Position numbers and translations under genes: made by a program. Positions 16,751 through 23,739 of a DNA stretch of 64,000 nt are shown here, piece after piece. Each line of letters begins with the position of its first letter. Position 1 is the first letter of the stretch. The notes beneath the pieces are model-generated. The model had not been told where the DNA came from and searched no databases. It saw only the letters and a list, made by a program, of their open reading frames with translations. This DNA is from Verrucolacustris sp044348085 (GTDB lineage Bacteria; Verrucomicrobiota; Verrucomicrobiia; Methylacidiphilales; Verrucolacustridaceae): NCBI GenBank assembly GCA_044348085.1, contig JBIKTM010000009.1:9868-73867 (forward strand), given 5' to 3'.

Positions 16751-17374
16751 ATGGTTGGTATTAAATACGTTCTTATGCGTAAATTGTTGATTCTGGCCAT
16801 TTTCGGCTTACTGAGCGATTCGCTTAGAGCTGAGGATAGTTCGGGTGTTCCAGATTTTCGGCCAGCGAAGGTGGAACCGACAACCGTTGGGGCGGAGGCT
16901 CCTGCGGCGAATGTTGTGCAAGTTCCGGATGGGATGAAGGTCGATCTGCCTGTCGAGCAGGATGAGTCCGTTAGTTTAAATAAAATTTATACTTATCTAA
17001 ACGATTCCGACCCGCGCAGGAAAGCGCCGCCTCCGCCAGATAATCAGATGATGCTTTATGAACCCAAGTATTGGGATCACGGCGCTATTTTAGCTAAGGA
17101 CAGGCTGGATCGTCAGGGAAATATCTTTGTGATCAACTGGCAGAATGATGGGGAACCTAGTGATTTCACTGTTCGGCTTGATTATAGGCAGGCGATGACC
17201 CGAGAGAGAGTGATGACAAAGACCCAGGAGTATAAAAACTTTGATGGTTATGAGAAGACTGTCCTCAAGGTGACGGGTGACGAATATCTTCGAGGTGGAG
17301 TGGTTCACTCTTGGCGGATTTCGATTGTCAGGAATGGTAAGATTGTTGCGCAGAAAAAATCATTCATCTGGTAA
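16751..17374 (+). CDS. Exported protein of unknown function
   Basis: A protein of about 207 residues with a Sec signal peptide ('RKLLILAIFGLLSDSLRA'), so periplasmic or outer-membrane associated. The mature part has a Pro/Val-rich linker, then a compact domain with 'PKYWDHGAILAKDRLDRQGN' and 'TKTQEYKNFDGYEKTVLKV'. No lipobox and no family is recognised. The start is uncertain. AGGAGG at 16745-16750 touches the ATG at 16751, too close for ordinary initiation. ATG 16775 gives the neatest signal peptide but no near ribosome binding site. An in-frame ATT at 16760 would have ideal spacing. It stands between divergent glpX and the coiled-coil gene. Confidence 0.7.
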   Translation: MVGIKYVLMRKLLILAIFGLLSDSLRAEDSSGVPDFRPAKVEPTTVGAEAPAANVVQVPDGMKVDLPVEQDESVSLNKIYTYLNDSDPRRKAPPPPDNQMMLYEPKYWDHGAILAKDRLDRQGNIFVINWQNDGEPSDFTVRLDYRQAMTRERVMTKTQEYKNFDGYEKTVLKVTGDEYLRGGVVHSWRISIVRNGKIVAQKKSFIW

Positions 17375-17428
17375 AAGGGAGTCGGTGCGCGGCCTTGTTT
17401 TTGCTGGGGCATTACTTAGGGTGGTTTT

Positions 17429-17884
17429 ATGGTGACGTTTCAAGGGGCGCATGAGGAGAGACTTTCAGAGGAGATCGAGAGAGAGCATGAGATCCGAAAC
17501 TTAAAAGAGACCGTGTCAGCCCTGAGGGATGCCTTGGAAAAGCAGAAAGCGGGCACCGCCCAAGAGGTGGCTTTGGCCGTTGCCGAGGCTCATAACGAAG
17601 TTCGAGATCTTAAGGGAACCATTACTGAGATGAGAGATGAGCTGGAGCGGCGCAAAGCCGCAGGGGAAGAGGCGGTGCAAAAAGTTGTTGCTCAATCGGC
17701 TGAGGAAAGTCGACAACTTCAATCTTCCGTTCAAGCCTTGCGAGATCAGTTAGAGATGGAAAAGGCAAAACATAGTGAGGCAGAGCAGCTCATGCGAAGA
17801 ACTCACCGAGATGAATCGGCAGAGTTGGAAAAAACGATCCAGAGAATCCGTGGGGAATTGGAGGCATGCCGTGGCCAAAAGTAA
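17429..17884 (+). CDS. Coiled-coil protein preceding adenylate cyclase
   Basis: A 151-residue protein made almost wholly of charged heptads. Near-repeats such as 'IRNLKETVSALRDALEKQK', 'VRDLKGTITEMRDELERRK' and 'RQLQSSVQALRDQLEMEK' recur every 45-50 residues, so it appears to have grown by internal duplication. No signal peptide or membrane segment is present. The stop overlaps the GTG start of the cyclase by 14 bp, which argues for coupled translation and a working relation, perhaps as a dimerising or tethering partner of the cyclase. That role is inferred from gene order alone. Confidence 0.72.
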   Translation: MVTFQGAHEERLSEEIEREHEIRNLKETVSALRDALEKQKAGTAQEVALAVAEAHNEVRDLKGTITEMRDELERRKAAGEEAVQKVVAQSAEESRQLQSSVQALRDQLEMEKAKHSEAEQLMRRTHRDESAELEKTIQRIRGELEACRGQK

Positions 17885-20141
17885 AAGCCACATCGACACG
17901 TTGAGTTTGGCCGAGGCCAAGATTTTGCTCGAGGTGGCCCGTAAGGTAGCGGATGGCCAGACTTTAGATGACCAATTAGAAACTCTGGTGACCTTGGTGA
18001 CTGAGGCGACGGGTGCGGATCGTGGTACTCTCTTTGTTAATGATCCCTCGACTCAGGAGCTTTACAGTCGGGTCACTGTGGGAGGATTAAAGAGGGAGAT
18101 TCGGATTCTCAACACCACGGGAATCGCGGGAAATGTTTTTCAAACTGGAAAAGGGCTTTTGGTTAAGGACGTCTACAAAGATTCCCGTTTCAATAAAACA
18201 GTCGATGAACAGACAGGGTATCGGACGCGGTCGATTGCTTGTGCTCCCATCAGGACCGTTCGAGGGGAGTTGATCGGTGTGGTTGAGGTATTGAATCGAA
18301 AAGGGGGGAAATCAGCCCACTTCACGCCCAAGGATTTGAAGCTTCTGGAGGCGATGGCGATGCAGGCCTCGGTATCTCTTCAAAGAAGCCTTCTCATGGA
18401 GTTGGGCGAAAAGGAGAAGGCTAAGGAGGCTGAGTTTTTAAGTGTGGTATCGGAGATCTCTGGCGAGATTCAGCTTGGGAATCTGTTAGCTAAGATCATT
18501 CGTACTATTACGCGACTTCTTCACGCTGAACGTTCTACCCTTTTCATAAACGATGAGAAGACACAGGAGTTGCACACCGAAGTAGGGGAAGGTTTGGGCG
18601 CAACGCAGATTCGCTTTCCGAACCATCTGGGTATAGCCGGAGCGGTTTTCACGAGCGGGCAGACGGTCAATATTCAGCACGCCTATGCGGACCTGAGATT
18701 TAATCCAGGTTTTGACAAGAAAACAGGGTTCTTTACCCGGTCGATTCTCTGCACCCCCGTGATCAACAAGGCGGGAAAAGTAATCGGTGCGACACAGGTT
18801 CTCAATAAGCGGGGTGGGGCCTTCACTCACGAGGATGAGGCGAAGTTGAAGGCATTCACGGCCCAAGTATCCGTCGCTTTAGAAAACGCAAAACTCTTCG
18901 ATGACGTTCAAAACATGAAGAATTATGCGGAGTCGATGTTGGAAAGTATGTCGAACGCTGTAGTCACCCTCAATGAGGAGGGAGTAATTCAGACCTGTAA
19001 TAAGGCCGGTTATCGGATTCTAAAAACCAGTGCCAAGGAGGTGCTTAAGAAAAAGGCGGCTGAGTTCTTTATCGGAAAAAATACATGGATTGATGAAAAG
19101 ATTCGCTCTACCTCTGCTTCCAAAGAGCCCGCTCTTGTCATGGATGCAGAAATGGAGTGGGGTGGCGAGAAAGCGTCGGCCAATGTCAGCGTGCTTCCGC
19201 TCATCAGCGTCAAAGACAAGCCATTAGGGTCGTTGCTGATGATTGAAGACATCAGTGACGAGAAAAGGATGAAGGGAACGATGGCTCGTTACATGGACCC
19301 AGCGATTGCGGATCAGTTGATGGCAACAGGGAAAGAGGTCTTGGGTGGAAATATTAGTGAAGCGTCGGTTTTATTTTCCGATGTCCGAAGTTTCACTACT
19401 CTCACGGAGAGTCTTGGGGCACAAGGCACAGTGGGACTGCTCAATGAGTACTTCACTCTCATGGTGGATTGCCTTCAAAAAGAGGGTGGAATGTTGGACA
19501 AGTTTATCGGCGACGCAATTATGGCGATTTTTGGCCTGCCCTTGCCCAGGGAGGATGATGCCGATCGATCGGTTCGCGCAGGTATCGGAATGTTGGTTGA
19601 GTTAGACCGGTTCAACGCTGCCCGTAAAGAGAAGGGGATGATGGCCATTGATATGGGATTGGGCATCAATACGGATGAGATTGTCAGTGGAAACATTGGG
19701 TCCCCGAAGCGGATGAACTATACGGTGATCGGGGATGGAGTGAATCTGGCAGCCCGCTTAGAGACTGCCTGTAAACAGTATGGTGCGAAGATGCTGTTGA
19801 GTGATGCAACGGTCAAGAAACTGAAAGGTACTTACCGGATGCGTGAGGCCGATCGGGTAATTGTTAAAGGAAAGACCGAGCCGGTGGTGATATACGAGTG
19901 CCTCGACTACCACACCGATGCCACTTTCCCCAACCAAATGGAGGTCATCAATCAATTCAAGGACGGTTTGGCAAAGTACCGTAAGCAGGAGTGGGAGAAG
20001 GCTAGGGCTGCCTTCGGGGAGGCCCTGAAGGCCCATGCAGGGGATAAGCTCAGTAAGATTTATATCGAGCGTTGTGATTATTTCCAAAAAAATCCCCCAG
20101 GGGAGAAGTGGGACGGGGTTTGGATCATGAAGGAAAAATAG
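17871..20141 (+). CDS. GAF-GAF-PAS class III adenylate cyclase
   Basis: Soluble signalling enzyme of 756 residues making cAMP from ATP. Order: GAF1 (about 40-173), GAF2 (203-340), PAS (343-456), catalytic domain (497-675) and a helical tail. All key catalytic residues are present: metal-binding Asp504 and Asp548, ATP-specifying Lys544 and Thr618, and transition-state Asn625 and Arg629. GAF2 carries the NKFDE signature of cyclic-nucleotide-binding GAF domains ('NKRGGAFTHEDE'); GAF1 has a partial form. The layout matches cyanobacterial CyaB1/CyaB2, in which cAMP binding by GAF stimulates the cyclase. The GTG start at 17871 has GGAGG six bases upstream and overlaps the coiled-coil gene. Confidence 0.92.
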   Translation: MAKSKSHIDTLSLAEAKILLEVARKVADGQTLDDQLETLVTLVTEATGADRGTLFVNDPSTQELYSRVTVGGLKREIRILNTTGIAGNVFQTGKGLLVKDVYKDSRFNKTVDEQTGYRTRSIACAPIRTVRGELIGVVEVLNRKGGKSAHFTPKDLKLLEAMAMQASVSLQRSLLMELGEKEKAKEAEFLSVVSEISGEIQLGNLLAKIIRTITRLLHAERSTLFINDEKTQELHTEVGEGLGATQIRFPNHLGIAGAVFTSGQTVNIQHAYADLRFNPGFDKKTGFFTRSILCTPVINKAGKVIGATQVLNKRGGAFTHEDEAKLKAFTAQVSVALENAKLFDDVQNMKNYAESMLESMSNAVVTLNEEGVIQTCNKAGYRILKTSAKEVLKKKAAEFFIGKNTWIDEKIRSTSASKEPALVMDAEMEWGGEKASANVSVLPLISVKDKPLGSLLMIEDISDEKRMKGTMARYMDPAIADQLMATGKEVLGGNISEASVLFSDVRSFTTLTESLGAQGTVGLLNEYFTLMVDCLQKEGGMLDKFIGDAIMAIFGLPLPREDDADRSVRAGIGMLVELDRFNAARKEKGMMAIDMGLGINTDEIVSGNIGSPKRMNYTVIGDGVNLAARLETACKQYGAKMLLSDATVKKLKGTYRMREADRVIVKGKTEPVVIYECLDYHTDATFPNQMEVINQFKDGLAKYRKQEWEKARAAFGEALKAHAGDKLSKIYIERCDYFQKNPPGEKWDGVWIMKEK

Positions 20142-20208
20142 AGATCGTCGTTTGCCAGCTGTAAGGCGGGATGGACGAATTCCCCAGAATCGCTACCCTT
20201 TCAAAGCG

Positions 20209-20280
20209 GGGTCGTTAGCTCAATGGTAGAGCTGCTCCCTTTTAAGGAGTAGGTTGTAGGTTCGAGTCCTACACGACCCA
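20209..20280 (+). tRNA. tRNA-Lys (anticodon UUU)
   Basis: A full cloverleaf of 72 nt. The acceptor stem GGGTCGT pairs with ACGACCC, the D stem GCTC with GAGC, and the T stem GTAGG with CCTAC. The anticodon stem GCTCC/GGAGT encloses loop CTTTTAA, giving anticodon TTT at 20241-20243. The discriminator base is A at 20280 and no CCA is encoded. The uvrB start codon lies only eight bases downstream. Confidence 0.95.
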
Positions 20281-20288
20281 ATCTCTCA

Positions 20289-22355
20289 ATGAAATTCCAA
20301 CTAGAATCCCCGTATCCTCCTGCAGGGGATCAGCCCGCAGCGATCGCGGCTCTTTTGCAAAGGCTGAAGGCTGGAGAAAAGCATAATGTTCTATTGGGGG
20401 TCACGGGCTCTGGAAAGACCTTCACCGTCGCCAATGTAATCCAAGAAATGGGATTGCCCACACTGGTGATGAGTCACAACAAAACTCTCGCTGCTCAATT
20501 GTATAGTGAACTGAAGGGCTTCTTTCCTAAAAACGCGGTTGAATATTTTGTTAGCTACTTTGACTACTACCAGCCTGAAGCTTACATTCCTCGAACCGAT
20601 ACCTATATTGAGAAAGATTCCTCCATCAATCAGGAGATCGAACGATTGCGACTTTCGGCAACCACCAGCCTTCTCACGCGAAAAGATGTCATCGTGGTGG
20701 CCAGTGTATCTTGCATCTATGGATTAGGATCTCCAGAGGACTATGAGAAGATGTTTATGATCCTCGAGCCTGGAATAAAGATCCCGCGTGAGGAGCTACT
20801 GGCCAAGTTGGTTGAGATTCAGTATGAGAGAAACGACATGGCTCCCGAGCGTGGGCAGTTCAGGGTCCGCGGGGATGCGATAGAGATTCTTTTAGCCCAT
20901 GAAGATGTCGGAATACGGGTCGAGCTCTTGGGAGACACCTTAGAGCGACTGACTCGATTTGAAGTGGGCACAGGTGTTGAACTTGGGCGGTTACCGAGAG
21001 AAATTCTGACCCCAGCACGGCACTATGTGACCTCTGAGGACAAACTTAAGCGGGGTATCACTGCAATTCGGGCTGAGTTAGCGGAGCGAATTGCTCAGTT
21101 TGAATCGGCGGGAAAGCTGCTGGAGGCTCAAAGACTTAAGATGCGTACTGAGTACGATCTGGATTTGATGGAGGAGATGGGCACTTGTAGCGGAATCGAA
21201 AACTATAGTCGTCCGCTCAGCGGAAGAAAACCGGGAGAGAAACCCGGTACTCTGATTGATTTCTTCCCTGATGAGTTTCTTGTCGTCATGGATGAGAGCC
21301 ATGCGACCGTGCCGCAAGTCGGCGGTATGTACGCGGGGGATCGCAGTCGTAAAACGGTGTTGGTGGAGCACGGATTTCGTCTTCCCTCGGCTCTCGATAA
21401 CCGTCCTCTGAAGACAGAGGAGTTCCAAGCGATGCTTCATCAAGTGATCTATGTTTCAGCAACTCCTGCGGACTTTGAGTTAGGAAAAGTCCGAGGTCAG
21501 GTCGTTGAGCAGGTTGTTCGCCCAACGGGCTTACTCGATCCGCCGGTTCGAGTTCGTCCATTGAAGGGCCAAGTAGACGAGACGATCGCCCTTTGCCGTG
21601 AAAGGATAGCACGGCAGGAGAGAGTTCTTGTGACAACCTTGACGCGCAGGACAGCCGAGGATCTTTCTGACTACTTGAAGGAGGCGGGTTTGAAGTCGCG
21701 TTACTTGCATGCGGAAGTGGATGCGATCGAGCGGGTCGAGATCTTACGGGAGTTACGGTCGGGGGAGATTGACGTTCTGGTAGGAATTAACCTTTTGAGA
21801 GAGGGCTTAGATCTGCCCGAGGTATCCCTAGTCTGCATCTTGGATGCGGATAAGGAGGGGTACTTGAGATCTGAGACTTCCTTGATCCAGACGGCAGGCC
21901 GCGCGGCACGGCATCTGAACGGGGAGGTCGTTTTGTTTGGAGACCGGATTACAAAATCGATGAAGGCGCTCTTAGACGTTACGGAGAAAAGGCGCGCGAA
22001 GCAGGAAGCCTATAATCGAGAGCATAATCTTGTTCCGCGATCGGTGCTTCGGGGCGTGCAGGAGAGTCTTCAGACGATTGTTCGGACTGCCCGGGGTATT
22101 CACGACAAAGTCGGCGGTGGTTCTGAATCAGCGGATGCGCAGGAGGTTCTCAAGCAATTGGAGGAGGAGATGTGGGAGGCCTCAGAAAAGCTTGAGTATG
22201 AGCGGGCGGCTTTGCTCCGGGATCAGATTGAGGATTGGAAAAAAGCTCACCAGCTGACTGGTGCTCAAGAGGCTGGAAGTGTGCCTGGTCAGCGGGGCCA
22301 GTACACAAAGCCAAAGAGAGTTAGCGCAAAGAGCAAACTGAGTAGGTCGAAATAG
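20289..22355 (+). CDS. uvrB: Excinuclease ABC subunit UvrB
   Basis: DNA-damage verification helicase of nucleotide excision repair, receiving DNA from UvrA and recruiting UvrC. It has 688 residues, the usual length. Motifs: Walker A 'GVTGSGKT' near residue 38, the beta-hairpin 'YFDYYQPEAYIP' near 92-103, DEAD-like 'VVMDESHAT', helicase 'INLLREGLDLPEVSL' and 'QTAGRAARH', and the C-terminal UVR helix pair 'LEEEMWEASEKLEYERAALL'. The start is fixed by family alignment ('MKFQLESPYPPAGDQP'). It sits eight bases after tRNA-Lys with no room for a Shine-Dalgarno sequence. The 3' end overlaps the PRTase-like gene by 35 bp on the other strand. Confidence 0.97.
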   Translation: MKFQLESPYPPAGDQPAAIAALLQRLKAGEKHNVLLGVTGSGKTFTVANVIQEMGLPTLVMSHNKTLAAQLYSELKGFFPKNAVEYFVSYFDYYQPEAYIPRTDTYIEKDSSINQEIERLRLSATTSLLTRKDVIVVASVSCIYGLGSPEDYEKMFMILEPGIKIPREELLAKLVEIQYERNDMAPERGQFRVRGDAIEILLAHEDVGIRVELLGDTLERLTRFEVGTGVELGRLPREILTPARHYVTSEDKLKRGITAIRAELAERIAQFESAGKLLEAQRLKMRTEYDLDLMEEMGTCSGIENYSRPLSGRKPGEKPGTLIDFFPDEFLVVMDESHATVPQVGGMYAGDRSRKTVLVEHGFRLPSALDNRPLKTEEFQAMLHQVIYVSATPADFELGKVRGQVVEQVVRPTGLLDPPVRVRPLKGQVDETIALCRERIARQERVLVTTLTRRTAEDLSDYLKEAGLKSRYLHAEVDAIERVEILRELRSGEIDVLVGINLLREGLDLPEVSLVCILDADKEGYLRSETSLIQTAGRAARHLNGEVVLFGDRITKSMKALLDVTEKRRAKQEAYNREHNLVPRSVLRGVQESLQTIVRTARGIHDKVGGGSESADAQEVLKQLEEEMWEASEKLEYERAALLRDQIEDWKKAHQLTGAQEAGSVPGQRGQYTKPKRVSAKSKLSRSK

Positions 22356-22815
22356 GAGAGAGAAGCTCGGAACCTTTTGCCGAGGCAATTTCCAAAAGAG
22401 TCACGATTTCGACCAGCTCTCCCTTGCTTTGGCGTAGGATGGTCGCAGCTGAGGCCAGTTGAGATCCACGATGAAGTACATCGGCCACAAGGAGAAGGCG
22501 ACAACCCTGAGGAATACTTTCCAAGTCTAAAATGGGACCACGGCCCGTCGGCTGAATCACATTTAGTCCACAACCCGCGAAATAGGCGAGGGGTGCGGCA
22601 AGGGGAAGGGCGGCAGAATCGTACGCGATGACCTTTTCGATTCGACGACGTTGATACCTCTCATTGATATCCGCACAAGCGAAGCGGAACAGCTGCCCGT
22701 CCTGATAAATACCATCCGTGATATAGTTCGGTTCGCCAGCCCGTCTTGCACTTTCAATTGTCCGAATGGAACCGAGAAGCCGATCCCGTGTGCTTCGAAG
22801 AGCTGGAGATTTCAA
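22321..22815 (-). CDS. Phosphoribosyltransferase-like protein
   Basis: A 164-residue protein with a type I PRTase-like fold pattern. The segment 'GCRLLLVADVLHRGSQLASA' occupies the place of the PRPP loop (normally an acidic pair followed by T-G/T-T), but the motif is degenerate: only one Asp remains and the TG is RG. Upstream, 'IEKVIAYDSAALPLAAPLA' resembles the hood-to-core strand of orotate/adenine PRTases. Catalysis with PRPP is doubtful; a binding or regulatory role, as in PurR/PyrR relatives, is possible. Its start overlaps the sigma factor stop by 4 bp (ATGA), so the two are co-translated. The end overlaps uvrB convergently by 35 bp. Confidence 0.6.
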   Translation of the reverse strand: MKSPALRSTRDRLLGSIRTIESARRAGEPNYITDGIYQDGQLFRFACADINERYQRRRIEKVIAYDSAALPLAAPLAYFAGCGLNVIQPTGRGPILDLESIPQGCRLLLVADVLHRGSQLASAATILRQSKGELVEIVTLLEIASAKGSELLSPISTYSVCSLR

Positions 22816-23666
22816 TCTTCGTCCTCCCCTTCGGGTTGTTCTCCTCCTTGAGGAATGGTTTCCAAGGCGGTCCGTAGCTTTTTGAGGGCCACATTCTGAA
22901 TCTGTCGGATGCGCTCACGCGTTACTTTGAACTTCTTGCCAATTTGCTCCAGAGTGGGGGGAGTTTCGTCGGTTAAGGGGAAGCGGAGGGAAAGAATAGC
23001 CCGCTCCCGCTCGTCGAGAACATGAAGGACGCTGCGAAGTTGTTTAATGAGATTGCGACTTTCCAGATCCCGCCCGGGCATCACTACGGTTTCATCTGCG
23101 ATAAGGTCGCCCAGTTCCGCATCCGCCTCATCGCCGACAAATGCGTTTAGAGAAGTGGGGCGCATGGAAATGCGACGAAGCTGACTAATCTTGGCCGCAG
23201 AGACTCCGCACTCTTTTGCCAACTCCTCATCGGTTGGTTCACGTCCAAGCTCATCGAAGAGTTGGATCGCAATCCTCCTCATTTTTGCAAGTTTATCGAC
23301 CAAGTGAACGGGTAGGCGGATCGTTTTGGACTGGTTGGCAAGTGCGCGTCGGACCGCCTGTTTGATCCACCAAGCTCCGTAGGTACTGAACTTTGTGCCT
23401 CGGTTTGGGTCAAATCGTTCGACGCCTTTCATAAGGCCAATGTTGCCCTCGCTAATAAGGTCGAGAAGGGGAAGGCCAAGCCCCGCGTAGTCGTGGGCGA
23501 TCTTTACCACGAGGCGGAGGTTGGCACGGATCATCTGCTCGCGAGCCGCGCGATCACCACGTTTGATGCGTTTCCCTAGGCGCTGTTCATCCGCACGAGT
23601 CAGGAGGGGGATATCCCCAATTTCGCGGAGATAGGCACCGAGAGCACCGTCACGGAAATCGGTCAT
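22812..23666 (-). CDS. Sigma-70 family RNA polymerase sigma factor (RpoD/RpoS-type)
   Basis: A 284-residue sigma factor lacking region 1.1, so a group 2/3 (alternative) factor rather than the full-length primary one. Region 1.2 is 'GAYLREIGDIPLLTRADEQ', and region 2 holds 'DLISEGNIGLMKGVERFDP' and 'KFSTYGAWWIKQAVRRAL' (the -10 recognition helix). Region 3 starts 'GREPTDEELAKECGVS', and region 4 ends with the helix-turn-helix 'TLEQIGKKFKVTRERIRQI'. ATG 23666 is chosen since region 1.2 follows at once; a TTG nine codons earlier is possible. The acidic tail 'GEQPEGEDED' is unusual. Overlap with the PRTase-like gene suggests that protein works with it. Confidence 0.92.
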   Translation of the reverse strand: MTDFRDGALGAYLREIGDIPLLTRADEQRLGKRIKRGDRAAREQMIRANLRLVVKIAHDYAGLGLPLLDLISEGNIGLMKGVERFDPNRGTKFSTYGAWWIKQAVRRALANQSKTIRLPVHLVDKLAKMRRIAIQLFDELGREPTDEELAKECGVSAAKISQLRRISMRPTSLNAFVGDEADAELGDLIADETVVMPGRDLESRNLIKQLRSVLHVLDERERAILSLRFPLTDETPPTLEQIGKKFKVTRERIRQIQNVALKKLRTALETIPQGGEQPEGEDED

Positions 23667-23739
23667 AGGTAAAGAATGAGCCGTTTCTAACAAAAGGGAA
23701 AGGGGAACTGGTAGAGTATTTAATTCCCTTAAAGGGGAA

